Program-made: the position numbers and the translations under genes
Notes under the pieces: model-generated
What the model saw: only the letters and a program-made list of their open reading frames with translations
The model's database searches: none
What the model was told of the DNA's origin: nothing
In this document: one piece after another, positions 1 to 8,340 of the stretch
Layout of the letters: each line of letters opens with the position of its first letter
How positions within the stretch are numbered: the stretch's first letter is position 1
DNA from: Nitrososphaerota archaeon
Lineage (GTDB): Archaea; Thermoproteota; Nitrososphaeria; Nitrososphaerales; UBA183
Assembly: GCA_029785625.1 (NCBI GenBank)
Contig: JAFLZI010000003.1
Span: 1-48,843 of the forward strand
Length of the DNA stretch: 48,843 nt
Direction: 5' to 3'

Positions 1-510
1 GCGGACCGGAAGCTGAAGGTACCGAGGGTGGGGAAGGACGTAGACGTCTATGTGAAGAGGAAGAGGACCGGCGGAATCGAAGACTCGGACTACTTCAAGT
101 GGGAGAGGGAGTTTCTGAGTCGCGGGGTCACAGCGGCCGACGTGAGGAAGGGCCAGAAGGACTACTTCCTCCACCTCGAATCCTGGGACTTCCCGGAGCT
201 CATAGACATCAAACCCGACAGCGGAGGGACGTACATACACTCGGCGACCGAGGCTTACAACGAGGAAGGCGAGAAGGAGGAGGGGGTGATCAAGAACTGG
301 GTCCGCCACGTAGGCTTCAGGTACGCCCAGCTACACGCGTCCGGCCACGCGCCTGAGGAGGAGGTGTTCTCCCTGGTGGACAGGGTGGGCGCCGCCAGGG
401 TCGTCCCCATCCACACCGAGCATCCGGACGCGTTCGCGCCGAAGGCCAGTCGGAGAGAGCGGAGGGTCGCGGTCCCCGCCAAGGGGAGACCCATAGTGAT
501 AGGCGCCTAG
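1..510 (+). CDS. RNase J-type beta-CASP metallo-beta-lactamase nuclease, C-terminal part (5' end outside window)
   Basis: The reading frame is open from base 1, so this is the C-terminal 169 residues of a longer protein. The fragment carries the late motifs of beta-CASP nucleases: a HASGHA stretch near fragment residues 112-117 and PIHTEHP about 25 residues later, both expected to contribute metal-binding histidines. Family members are zinc-dependent exo/endoribonucleases that degrade or process RNA in the cytoplasm; archaeal RNase J acts 5' to 3'. The N-terminal HxHxDH motif lies upstream of the window, so activity cannot be judged here. The HAD gene follows after 14 bases on the same strand, which suggests co-transcription. 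The family call is solid; RNase J rather than another beta-CASP subfamily is less certain. Confidence 0.8.
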   Translation, partial: ADRKLKVPRVGKDVDVYVKRKRTGGIEDSDYFKWEREFLSRGVTAADVRKGQKDYFLHLESWDFPELIDIKPDSGGTYIHSATEAYNEEGEKEEGVIKNWVRHVGFRYAQLHASGHAPEEEVFSLVDRVGAARVVPIHTEHPDAFAPKASRRERRVAVPAKGRPIVIGA

Positions 511-524
511 GCAGGGTCCGCGTC

Positions 525-1121
525 TTGCCAACCTTGCTCTGCGACGTCGGCGGAGTGCTGATCGAGAACCCGTGGGTGAAGATGTCCGAAGAGATCGGTC
601 GAAAGCTCGGCGTGGACCCAGGGGAGGTACTCAGGCTGCTCATGGGGCTCAGCAGGAGGCTCGACAGCGGGGAGCTTGCCCTGAGGCAGTTCCATCATGC
701 GCTGGTTGCCGCCCTCGGGGCCGACTACCCGTTTCCCCAGCTCGAGGAGCGCCTGGACGCCGCCCTGAAGAAGAACCGGGCGGTGTGGGACTCGGTCCAG
801 GAACTGGGACGAACGGAGGGCTGGCAGGTAGTGGCCCTGAGCAACATGTCCAGGGAGGTGTGGGGCTCCCTCCAGAGGAAGTTCGGAATCGGCGCCCTCT
901 TCGCCTCCGTCGTCCTGTCGTTCGAGCACGGGGTCCTCAAGCCTGACCCGGCGATCTACGCCCTGGCGCTGAAGCAGGCAAAGGCGCGCGCAGACGAGTG
1001 CATCTTCGTCGACGACGTGGAAGAGAACGTCGAGGCGGCCGCGTCCCTCGGGATAACGCCGTACCTGGCGAGGCGGCCGCGGGAGACTGCGGACTTCATC
1101 AGGTCCCTGGGGACCCGCTAG
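525..1121 (+). CDS. HAD-superfamily hydrolase (subfamily IA-like)
   Basis: A 198-residue protein with HAD motifs in order: DVGGVL near residue 7 (motif I, nucleophile Asp), LSNMS around residue 105 (motif II), LKPDP around residue 140 (motif III Lys) and FVDDVEENV around residue 163 (motif IV acidic pair). The second Asp of the usual DxDxT/V motif is Gly. This DxGGV form is common in HAD proteins annotated as haloacid dehalogenase-like or sugar-phosphate phosphatases, so it does not imply inactivity. The substrate cannot be read from the sequence; a small phosphate ester is likely. The start is TTG at 525, since no upstream ATG or GTG gives a better motif I placement. It follows the RNase J-type gene closely and may share its transcript. 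Confidence 0.8.
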   Translation: MPTLLCDVGGVLIENPWVKMSEEIGRKLGVDPGEVLRLLMGLSRRLDSGELALRQFHHALVAALGADYPFPQLEERLDAALKKNRAVWDSVQELGRTEGWQVVALSNMSREVWGSLQRKFGIGALFASVVLSFEHGVLKPDPAIYALALKQAKARADECIFVDDVEENVEAAASLGITPYLARRPRETADFIRSLGTR

Positions 1122-1189
1122 GCGCCGGGCCCAGTCCCGACAGACGAGGAAAGTCAGGTTAAGAAGCACCCCGCGCGCGGGCCGAGGCC

Positions 1190-2629
1190 ATGGGAACCCA
1201 GGAAGCGAGGGACCTCGCCGAGGCGGCGGTCTCGAAGGCGCTGAAGGCGGGGGCGTCCTACGCCGAGGCCAGGGTGCAGGCGACCTGGGAGAGGGAGTTC
1301 GGGCTCAAGAACGGGGAGCCGCAGCCGTCTATATTCGTGGAGGGGTACGGCATAGGCATCAGGGTGATCGCCGGGGGTGCGCTCGGTTTCGCCGCGACCA
1401 ACGACATGCGGAGGCGGACGGTGGCCGAGGTGGCGGCCAAGGCGGTGAGGCTGGCGAAGGCGTCCGCCGTGGTGCTGCGGCGGCCAGTGGTCTTCGACCC
1501 CGCCAGGCCCGCCAAGAAGCGGTGGGCTGCCCCTGAGACCGAGAAGATCGAGAACGCGGACTCCGCCTGGCTGAGGGGGGTGCTGGTGGACATTGACGGC
1601 AGGATCTCTGAAGGGAGGGCCGGGGTGAGTCTGCCAGGGAGGCTCCTCTACCTTTCGGCCGAGCTGCAGGAGAGATACTTCGTCAACAGCGAAGGCGCCA
1701 GGGTGGTGGGCCGGGTCCCGCGAGTGAGCTTCGGCTGCTCCCTCACTGCCATGGAAGGGGGCGCAACCGCCCAGAGGTTCATCCAGCAGGGGGAGACCGG
1801 GGGGCTCGAGGTGGTCAAGAGGATCGGCCTCGCCGAGAAGGTGGTCGAGGAGGCGAGGGCCATGGGGAAGGTGCTGAAGGCCTCGGGGATGCCCCCGACA
1901 GACCCGGTGGACGTCGTGCTGAGCCCTGAGCTCTCGGGCATCGCCGCCCACGAGTCGGTTGGGCACCCGCAGGAGGCGGACAGGGTCCTTGGGAGGGAGG
2001 GCGCCCAGGCGGGAGAATCATACCTGAAGGCGGACAGCCTCGGCAGGAAGATAGGGAGCGAAGAGGCGAACGTGAGCGACGACCCCACCCTGCTGCACTC
2101 CAATGGATACGTCCCGGTGGACGACGAGGGGGTGGCGGCGAAGAAGCGCCTTCTGATCAAGGGAGGGGTGATCAACGAGTTCCTGCAGAACAGGGCGACG
2201 GCCGAGCAGTTCGGGGTGAGGAGCAACGGGGCGGCGAGGGCCGTCTCCTTCGACAGGGAGCCGATCATCAGGATGTCGAACACATTCGTGGAGCCGGGGG
2301 ACTACTCCACCGATGAGATATTCAAGGAGGTGAAGCATGGCGTCTTCTTCAAGACGTTCACCGAGTGGAACATAGACGACAAGAGGCTGAACCAGAGGTA
2401 CGTGGCGCTGGAGGCCTACCTCATTGAGCACGGCGAGCTGAAGGGGCTGGTCAAGGCACCGGTCTTGGAGATCACCACGCCCAGGCTCTGGGGGAGCGTG
2501 AAGGCCAGGAGCAGGCACATGGAGTTCGAGGCCGCCACCTGCGGGAAGGGGGACCCGATGCAGGGCGCGCCGGTGTGGACCGGCGGGCCGGAGACGCTGC
2601 TGACCGGGATAAGGCTGGGGGCGAGGTAG
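1190..2629 (+). CDS. tldD: TldD-family zinc metallopeptidase subunit
   Basis: This 479-residue protein contains HESVGH at residues 254-259, the HExxxH zinc motif of TldD, followed by the glycine-rich C-terminal region typical of the family (RLWGSVKA). In bacteria TldD forms a heterodimer with TldE/PmbA and cleaves unfolded or modified peptides; TldD supplies the metal site. The neighbour starting 3 bases downstream is the PmbA/TldE partner, supporting a two-gene operon that makes the complex. The start is ATG at 1190; a TATA-like gttaagaag lies at about 1158-1166, close to the spacing expected for a leaderless message. Length is normal for the family. The natural substrate in archaea is unknown. 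Confidence 0.93.
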   Translation: MGTQEARDLAEAAVSKALKAGASYAEARVQATWEREFGLKNGEPQPSIFVEGYGIGIRVIAGGALGFAATNDMRRRTVAEVAAKAVRLAKASAVVLRRPVVFDPARPAKKRWAAPETEKIENADSAWLRGVLVDIDGRISEGRAGVSLPGRLLYLSAELQERYFVNSEGARVVGRVPRVSFGCSLTAMEGGATAQRFIQQGETGGLEVVKRIGLAEKVVEEARAMGKVLKASGMPPTDPVDVVLSPELSGIAAHESVGHPQEADRVLGREGAQAGESYLKADSLGRKIGSEEANVSDDPTLLHSNGYVPVDDEGVAAKKRLLIKGGVINEFLQNRATAEQFGVRSNGAARAVSFDREPIIRMSNTFVEPGDYSTDEIFKEVKHGVFFKTFTEWNIDDKRLNQRYVALEAYLIEHGELKGLVKAPVLEITTPRLWGSVKARSRHMEFEAATCGKGDPMQGAPVWTGGPETLLTGIRLGAR

Positions 2630-2631
2630 CC

Positions 2632-3960
2632 ATGGACCTTGAAGAGCTGAACCGCCTGGCGGTCCGCACGGCCGAGGCGCTGAAGGTCGACGACGCGGTG
2701 GCGCTCAGCGCCCGAGGGGCAGACAGCATGATACGGTTCGCCGACAACTCGGCGACCGTCGTCAACAGGGTCGAGGAAGCGGAGCTGACGGTGTATCTGG
2801 CGAAGGACAGGAGGAGGGCGATCGCGGCTACATCGAACCTCTCCTCGGCGGCGGTGAAGAAGTTCGTGAAGGACCTATTCGCGTCCATGAAGGGGCTCCC
2901 CCAGGGGGAGTACGTCCCTCTCCCCGAAAGAGCGGTGAAGTACGGCCAGAGGGGCGGCTTCGACAGGAGCCTGGGCGACTCGGAGGAGAGGCTCCCCGAG
3001 CTGGCCAGGGCGGCCATAGACTCCTCCCTTGACGCGGGGGGGAAGAGGTCGGCGGGGGTAATCAGCGCGGGGAGGGTGACGGTCGCCATACTGACCTCGT
3101 CCGGCACCAGCGGCTCCGACTCGAGGACTGCCATCACGCTGAACATCAGGTCCTTCGGCGAGGGCGAAGCGAGCGGCCACGGGCTCTCGTGCTCGGCAGA
3201 CCTGCGGGGGTTCGACCCGGCAGAGGCTGGGAGGAGGGCCGGTGAGGGCGCCAAGAGGATGCGGCAGGCTGCGGAACCGGAGGCTGGGAAGTACGAGGTC
3301 CTGCTGAGCCCGACCGTGGCCTCGAACCTCATCGAGACCGTCGCCGGGGCTGCGTCTGCGTTCTCGGTCGACGCGGGGACTTCGTATCTCGCTGAGAAGC
3401 TCGGGAAGGAGGTCGCCGCGCCGTCCTTCAGCCTGACCGACCACGGGGTGACGAAGGGAGGCCTCGGAGGGCGGGCGTTCGACGACGAAGGGTCCCCCAC
3501 GAGGACCAACAAGATCATAGAAGCCGGGGTCCTGCGAGGATACCTGCACAACCTCACCACGGCCAAGAAGTGGGGGTCGGAGACGACGGGGAACGCCGGG
3601 CTCATCGCCCCTCACCCGTGGAACTTGGAGGTGGGCGAGGGTGACTCGAGCTACGACGAGATGGTCAAGGAGATGAAGAAGGGGATCGTGCTCACGAGCA
3701 ACTGGTATACCAGGTTCAAGAACTACAGGACCGGGGAGTTCTCCACGGTGCCCAGGGATGGGGCGTACCTCGTGGAGAACGGGGAGATCACGAAGTCGCT
3801 GAAGGGGATGCGCGCCGGGGACGACCAGCAGAGGCTGCTCACCGCGGTCAGGCTCCTGTCGAAGGAGCGCGAATGGATCCAGTGGTGGGAGGTCGACACC
3901 CCCACCCTTTGCCCCTGGGTCCTCGTCGACGGCGTCAGCATCACCCGGGCCTACGGCTAG
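2632..3960 (+). CDS. pmbA: PmbA/TldE-family partner subunit of the TldD peptidase
   Basis: This 442-residue protein is a TldD paralogue without an HExxxH motif, as expected for the TldE/PmbA subunit. Family signatures include GLGGRAFDDEGSPT near the middle and a C-terminal block with KNYRTGEFS and an NGEITKSLKGM-like stretch. It should pair with TldD to form the proteolytic cavity. I chose ATG at 2632 because it follows the tldD stop after 2 bases and has an SD-like GCGAGGT just upstream that overlaps the tldD stop codon; the open frame extends further upstream but only inside tldD. The tight spacing suggests translational coupling and a fixed subunit ratio. Confidence 0.92.
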   Translation: MDLEELNRLAVRTAEALKVDDAVALSARGADSMIRFADNSATVVNRVEEAELTVYLAKDRRRAIAATSNLSSAAVKKFVKDLFASMKGLPQGEYVPLPERAVKYGQRGGFDRSLGDSEERLPELARAAIDSSLDAGGKRSAGVISAGRVTVAILTSSGTSGSDSRTAITLNIRSFGEGEASGHGLSCSADLRGFDPAEAGRRAGEGAKRMRQAAEPEAGKYEVLLSPTVASNLIETVAGAASAFSVDAGTSYLAEKLGKEVAAPSFSLTDHGVTKGGLGGRAFDDEGSPTRTNKIIEAGVLRGYLHNLTTAKKWGSETTGNAGLIAPHPWNLEVGEGDSSYDEMVKEMKKGIVLTSNWYTRFKNYRTGEFSTVPRDGAYLVENGEITKSLKGMRAGDDQQRLLTAVRLLSKEREWIQWWEVDTPTLCPWVLVDGVSITRAYG

Positions 3961-3972
3961 GCCTCCGGCGAC

Positions 3973-5340
3973 TCAGGGGACTGCCGGGAGGGCCTGGAGC
4001 GCCTGGGCCAGGGCGCCCTCGTCCGGCTCGTAGTCCACCAGCCTGTTGGCGAGTTTGTCCTCGTAGGCCTTCAGGTCGAGGAGGCCGTGGCCGCTGAGGT
4101 TGAACAGGATGGTCTTCGCCTCGTTCTTCCGCTTGCACTCGAGCGCGAGGTCGATGGCCGCCTTCACCGCGTGGTTGGACTCGGGGGCCGGGACTATGCC
4201 CTCCGTCTGGGCCATGAGGATGCCCGCCTCCATCACCTCGTTCTGGGAGTAGGCGACGCTCCGCATGTAGCCTTTGTCGATGAGCATGCACATGGAGGGC
4301 GCCTTGCCGTGGTACCTCAGCCCACCCGCGTGGATCGGGGGGCACTGGTAGGTGTGCCCGACGGTATGCATCTTGAGTAGCGGCGTCATCTCGCCGGCGT
4401 CCGCGAAGTCATACCTGTAGGCTCCGCGGGTGGTCGAAGGGACAGCCTTCGGCTCGGACGCCACGAACTCCGCTTCGCTCTTCCCCCGGAGCTTGTCCCT
4501 CATGAAGGGATAGGCCAGACCGGCGTAGTTGCTCCCTCCGCCGATGCACCCGACGATGTAGTCTGGGTCTTCGCCGAACTCCTCCATCTGGAGCTTCGCC
4601 TCCTGCCCTATCACCGACTGGTGGGTGAGGACGTGGTTGAGGACGCTCCCCAGGGCGTACTTCGTGTTGTCGTGGGTCACGCAGTCCTCCACCGCCTCGC
4701 TGATGGCGATGCCCAGGCTCCCGGGGTGATGCGGATCCTTCTCGAGGAACTTCTTCCCGGCGTTGGTCCTGGGGCTCGGCGAGGAGTGGACCTCCGCTCC
4801 ATACACCTCCATGAGCGTCCGGCGATACGGCTTCTGCTCGAAGCTGCTCCTCGTCATGTACACCGTCAGGTCGATGTCGAAGAGGGCGGTCGCCAGGGCC
4901 AGGGCGCTCCCCCACTGTCCGGCTCCCGTCTCGGTGGTCAGGCGCTCCGTCCCTTCCTTCCTGTGGTAGTACGCCTGGGCTATGGCCGTGTTCGGCTTGT
5001 GGCTCCCGGCCGGGTTGAGGTCTTCGCGCTTGAAGAATATCTTGGCCGGCGTCTTCAGCTTCGCCTCCAGGCGGGTGGCCCTGTAGAGAGGGGTCGGCCT
5101 TCCGAGCCTGAGGTACGCTTCCCTGACCTCGTCGGGTATCGGGATGAACTCCTGGGTGGAGACCTCCTGCATCACGCACTCCTTTGCGAAGAGTCTGAGG
5201 AGGGGCTCCGGGGACATGGGCTGCATCGTCCGCGGGTCCAGGGGCGGAGGGAGGGGCTCAGGGAGGTCGTGTTGTATGTTGTAGTATGCCGCCGGGAGCT
5301 TATCGGACGAAAGGACAGCCTTCAGCTGCGTTGCGCTCAT
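3973..5340 (-). CDS. trpB2: Tryptophan synthase beta-like protein, TrpB2 type
   Basis: A PLP-dependent fold-II enzyme of 455 residues. The PLP lysine sits in GSHKPNTA near residue 116, and the phosphate-binding GGGSN is near residue 260. The long N-terminal extension (NIQHDLPEPLPPPLDP) and overall length mark the TrpB2 branch, which usually does not bind TrpA. TrpB2 converts indole, or O-phosphoserine plus indole in some archaea, to tryptophan. No other trp gene is nearby, so it may scavenge indole or serve in serine metabolism. A TATA-like box (gatttaac on the minus strand, 5363-5370) is centred 27 bases before the ATG, consistent with a leaderless transcript. It is convergent with pmbA across 12 bases. 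Confidence 0.94.
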   Translation of the reverse strand: MSATQLKAVLSSDKLPAAYYNIQHDLPEPLPPPLDPRTMQPMSPEPLLRLFAKECVMQEVSTQEFIPIPDEVREAYLRLGRPTPLYRATRLEAKLKTPAKIFFKREDLNPAGSHKPNTAIAQAYYHRKEGTERLTTETGAGQWGSALALATALFDIDLTVYMTRSSFEQKPYRRTLMEVYGAEVHSSPSPRTNAGKKFLEKDPHHPGSLGIAISEAVEDCVTHDNTKYALGSVLNHVLTHQSVIGQEAKLQMEEFGEDPDYIVGCIGGGSNYAGLAYPFMRDKLRGKSEAEFVASEPKAVPSTTRGAYRYDFADAGEMTPLLKMHTVGHTYQCPPIHAGGLRYHGKAPSMCMLIDKGYMRSVAYSQNEVMEAGILMAQTEGIVPAPESNHAVKAAIDLALECKRKNEAKTILFNLSGHGLLDLKAYEDKLANRLVDYEPDEGALAQALQALPAVP

Positions 5341-5362
5341 GGTCCGAGACCCCTTCCGGGGG

Positions 5363-5370
5363 GTTAAATC
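5363..5370 (-). promoter_or_regulatory. TATA-like box of trpB2
   Basis: The sequence gttaaatc (plus strand) reads gatttaac on the minus strand and is centred 27 bases before the trpB2 ATG at 5340. This spacing places the predicted transcription start at or next to the ATG, so the message is probably leaderless. Confidence 0.55.
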
Positions 5371-5453
5371 GAATCGTGCCCGAAACTGTGCATCGGGTTC
5401 CGCGTTCGGGCCAGGCGGAAACGCTCAATAGCGCACAATTCAGGACATGGCTC

Positions 5454-5960
5454 GTGTGGCCTAGCATCAGGAAGCAGTTCGAGAGGCAGGTGGTCAGGCC
5501 AGACATCGTGAGGAAGATGATAGAGTGCGGGATGAAGGTATCCGAGGACGAGAAGATCTACGTCGGCGACGTGGAGGTCGGATTCACGGCCGTCGCCAGG
5601 GCCGTCAACGTGGACAGGAGGGTGGTGAAGCAGACGGTGCAGCAGATACGGCAGAACCGCTACCTCTACTCCCTCTTCTCCAAGACCGCCCCCCTGGGGA
5701 CCAGCCTCGTCGACGTCGTGAACCTTCTCGGCTACACGGCGCTGGTGATTCAGGCCGACCCCAAGTCCCCGGGGATCATGGCCGCGGTCGCCGAAATTTT
5801 GTCGCGCCACGGCACGGTCGTGAGGCAGGCGGTCGCCGAGGACCCAGAGATGGTGCAAGACGCGAAGATGACCCTGGTGATCGAGGGGCAGCTCAACGGG
5901 CAGGTCATAGAGGAGCTTCATGGCCTGAAGGACGTGCGGAGCATAAAGATCCTGAAGTAG
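5454..5960 (+). CDS. ACT-domain putative regulator of amino-acid metabolism (COG2150-like)
   Basis: A 168-residue protein with an N-terminal helix-turn-helix-like segment (VGFTAVARAVNVDRRVVKQTVQQI, about residues 42-65) and a C-terminal ACT-like domain (ALVIQADPKSPGI onward, about residue 100) that would bind an amino acid. The architecture matches the archaeal family described as predicted regulators of amino-acid metabolism. A longer open frame begins at 5286 but lies in the trpB2 promoter and start region. I chose GTG at 5454, where the family N-terminus (WPSIRKQFE) begins; a tcaata element at 5425-5430 is centred 26 bases upstream. The divergent trpB2 gene may be a target, which is inference. 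The next kinase gene starts 1 base after its stop. Confidence 0.75.
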   Translation: MWPSIRKQFERQVVRPDIVRKMIECGMKVSEDEKIYVGDVEVGFTAVARAVNVDRRVVKQTVQQIRQNRYLYSLFSKTAPLGTSLVDVVNLLGYTALVIQADPKSPGIMAAVAEILSRHGTVVRQAVAEDPEMVQDAKMTLVIEGQLNGQVIEELHGLKDVRSIKILK

Positions 5961-5961
5961 G

Positions 5962-6918
5962 ATGCCCCGCAGGTTCGACGTCGCCGTGATGCACGACTAC
6001 TTCGTGGACAGGCTGGTCCACGTCAGCGGGCTCGGGAAGACCATGGCTGGGGTCGCGGAGAAGGCCGCGTCCGGAGGGGGCGGCATCCATGGGACCGGGC
6101 AGGAGGAGATCAGAGGGGGGAACGCCGTCAACCTCGCTCACGCCCTCGCCATGCTGGGCCTGAGGACGCTGCTGATCACGCACTGCGAGCCAGCCCACGA
6201 GCACCTCCTCAGGAGCGCGTTCAAGGGGCTGAAGGCCGACCTGAGGGTGAAGCCGCTCCCCGCGGGGCTGACCGTCGCCTTCGAAGAGAGCGTGAACGTG
6301 ATGCTGTCTGACGGGAGGGGGGCTTCGGATTTCGGCCCCGCGGCCCTCGATGAGGAGGACTGGGGGCGCCTCGAGGACGCGAGGGTGGTCTGCTCGGTCA
6401 ACTGGGCGGCGAACCGACGCGGGACCGAGCTGCTGCAGGGACTGAGGAGGCGCCTGGGGCCCGAGAAAACTATCTACATAGACCCCGCCGACTTCAGGGA
6501 CAGGCTGGACAAGTTCAGGGAGCTCGCCAGGCTCATCTCGAAGGGGGGGCTCGTAGACTGGATCAGCATGAACGAGTTCGAGAGTCAAGCGGCTGCCACG
6601 GCGCTTGGGATAGAGTCCGCGGACAGGGCATCGAGGTGCGTCTCACTCGCGAGGGCCCTCGGGGTGGTGTTCGACATGCACTGCGTCGACGGCGCATATA
6701 CCAGCGAGGGGACGAGGGTGACAGGGTGCCCCACCAGGGTGATCCGGACGCGCCGCCTCACGGGGGCGGGGGACGTCTGGGATGCGGCGTCGATCTATGG
6801 GAGGCTGAAGGAGATGGACGAGCCAGGGCGCCTTAGGTTCGCCAACAGGGCGGCGAAGCTCTATCTGGAAGCGAAGGAGCCCCTACCCCCTACGCTGTCG
6901 CAGCTGAAGGTTTCCTAG
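5962..6918 (+). CDS. PfkB-family carbohydrate kinase
   Basis: A 318-residue ribokinase-fold protein. The substrate-side glycine motif GGNAVNLAHALAMLG is near residue 52, and the C-terminal signature LTGAGDVWDAA near residue 266 holds the catalytic Asp and anion hole. PfkB kinases phosphorylate sugars, nucleosides or vitamins with ATP; the specificity is not legible. The N-terminal 40 residues are longer than in ribokinase and rich in glycine. The ATG at 5962 begins 1 base after the ACT-regulator stop, so the two genes are probably co-transcribed, which hints that the kinase may be tied to amino-acid-derived metabolism. Confidence 0.85.
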   Translation: MPRRFDVAVMHDYFVDRLVHVSGLGKTMAGVAEKAASGGGGIHGTGQEEIRGGNAVNLAHALAMLGLRTLLITHCEPAHEHLLRSAFKGLKADLRVKPLPAGLTVAFEESVNVMLSDGRGASDFGPAALDEEDWGRLEDARVVCSVNWAANRRGTELLQGLRRRLGPEKTIYIDPADFRDRLDKFRELARLISKGGLVDWISMNEFESQAAATALGIESADRASRCVSLARALGVVFDMHCVDGAYTSEGTRVTGCPTRVIRTRRLTGAGDVWDAASIYGRLKEMDEPGRLRFANRAAKLYLEAKEPLPPTLSQLKVS

Positions 6919-6920
6919 CT

Positions 6921-7448
6921 CTACTTCTCCAGCATCCTCGAGAAGGTCCATGAGACGGTGTTGAGGATTTCGTTGAGCCTCGCCTTGTCTCTGTAGTTCT
7001 CTATTATCAGCTTCCCGACGGACCCGTTGACCTCCTCCACGTCGAACTTCAGCCCTCCCCCCTTTGCGAGCTTCCCTCCCCGCTCGAGCTCCTCGTCCTT
7101 GGCCTTCATCCCCTCCAGGATCTTGCCGAGGAGGAAGGACTTGAACGGCGGGGTGGTCGCCTTCAGGACGACCCCCGAGGGCTCCACGGCCACTGCGTCC
7201 GAGGTTATCGTCGCGACGGCGATGACGTCGCCCCCCTTGTCACGCTTCAGCTCTCGCACCTCGGGGACCTCCTTGGACTCGGCGAGCAACTCGATGGCGG
7301 GCTTGAAGGTGGTGGCCCTGAGAGTGGCGTCGACGTAGCCCAGGGTCTCGTTGAGCCTCCCGATCTCTTCCTGTAGCTGGGCTATCCTCCCCTCGAGCCA
7401 CAGCTTGAGCTCGGCGGCTTTCTTCACGTCCGTGTCGGCGGAGGACAT
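6921..7448 (-). CDS. Conserved-looking coiled-coil protein of unknown function
   Basis: I do not recognise this 175-residue protein. Residues about 5-40 form a predicted coiled coil (ELKLWLEGRIAQLQEEIGRLNETL), followed by a beta-rich middle (DVIAVATITSDAVAVEPSGVVLKA) and a C-terminal alpha/beta segment ending in IENYRDKARLNEILNTVSWTFSRMLEK. There is no signal peptide, membrane segment or cysteine. The layout resembles small archaeal proteins with roadblock or profilin-like folds, but I cannot support that. ATG at 7448 has a TATA-like gtttttag about 27 bases upstream (7470-7480 region), fitting a leaderless message. It converges with the PfkB gene across 2 bases. Confidence 0.75.
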   Translation of the reverse strand: MSSADTDVKKAAELKLWLEGRIAQLQEEIGRLNETLGYVDATLRATTFKPAIELLAESKEVPEVRELKRDKGGDVIAVATITSDAVAVEPSGVVLKATTPPFKSFLLGKILEGMKAKDEELERGGKLAKGGGLKFDVEEVNGSVGKLIIENYRDKARLNEILNTVSWTFSRMLEK

Positions 7449-7553
7449 CCATCAGAGTCCTGGGGTGTCGCGCTAAAAACGTTAGGCGGCGGCCGGGGCG
7501 GAGGGAGCCGGAGGGATGAAAGTGTTAAGACTCCGGGGGCGAGGGCCGCCCCG

Positions 7554-8282
7554 TTGCTGAGGCTGAAACGAAGGGCGTCGGTCGTCGCTTCAGCCGCAGT
7601 CTTCGCCGCGGTCTACGCGGTGCTGGGGACCATCCCGGTCTCGAGGCTGGTCCTCGGCGCGGGCAACTTCCTCACCGCGAGCAACTTCATCACCCCCCTC
7701 GCGGGGATGATGTTCGGCCCCTATGTCGGTGGGTTCGCGGCCATCGTGGGGGACCTCCTCGACGTCTATGCGGGTGTCATCGCCTTCAACGGCACCGGCC
7801 TCTCCATCATGGCGGCCGACCTGGCCACGGTCGTGGTGGCCGGCCTCGCCTTCGGAGGGAGGAGGAAAGCTGCCCTGGCGGTCCCCCTCGCGGTCATCGT
7901 CCTGTACTGGGCCGACCCGATTTCGGTCCTCTTCGTCGGGCCCGTCCCGTTCACCTGGCTTCACATGGTCTCCGTGGTCCCCCTGGCCGTGGCCCTGGCT
8001 CTGGAGGGGTCGGGCAGGATGTCGAAGCTGAACCCCGCGTTCGTGGTCAGCGTCACATTCGCGGCCCTGCTCTGCGGGCAGCTGACCGGGACCCTGGTCG
8101 GCCAGGAGCTCGCCGTCAGGGTGTTCGGGACGCTGTCGCTGGCGGCCTGGCAGGGGACGGTCAAGCTCTTCTTCCCCCTATACCCGGTGGAGCGCACGTT
8201 CTTCACGGCCGTGGGGTCTGCAGTGTCCCTCCCTGTCCTGCGCGCGCTGAAGCGGAGGCAGGTCGCGCAGCGGCCGCAGTGA
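7554..8282 (+). CDS. ECF-transporter S-component-like membrane protein
   Basis: A 242-residue hydrophobic protein with about six membrane helices. The conserved core FLTASNFITPLAGMMFGPYVGGFAAIVGDLLDVYAG resembles S-components of energy-coupling-factor vitamin transporters (for example the pattern P.AG...GP..G...G...D). It would bind a vitamin or similar micronutrient at the membrane and work with ATPase and T subunits encoded elsewhere; none is present in this window. The substrate is unknown. TTG at 7554 is preceded by gttaaga (7524-7530), centred about 27 bases upstream, supporting a leaderless start. It is not a close copy of the second S-component at 14538. Confidence 0.7.
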   Translation: MLRLKRRASVVASAAVFAAVYAVLGTIPVSRLVLGAGNFLTASNFITPLAGMMFGPYVGGFAAIVGDLLDVYAGVIAFNGTGLSIMAADLATVVVAGLAFGGRRKAALAVPLAVIVLYWADPISVLFVGPVPFTWLHMVSVVPLAVALALEGSGRMSKLNPAFVVSVTFAALLCGQLTGTLVGQELAVRVFGTLSLAAWQGTVKLFFPLYPVERTFFTAVGSAVSLPVLRALKRRQVAQRPQ

Positions 8283-8340
8283 GCGCCGCGGAGGATTTCG
8301 GGAGCACCCTTTAATGGACTTCAGGCCGGGGAGGAAATCC

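Noticed and set aside
507..1169. Long minus-strand open frame opposite the HAD gene
   Set aside because: It is Arg/Pro/Gly-rich with no recognisable motifs and is explained by the GC-rich third codon positions of the plus-strand gene.
5286..5453. N-terminal extension of the ACT-domain gene
   Set aside because: It covers the trpB2 start and promoter, and its residues do not resemble the family; the family N-terminus starts at 5454.
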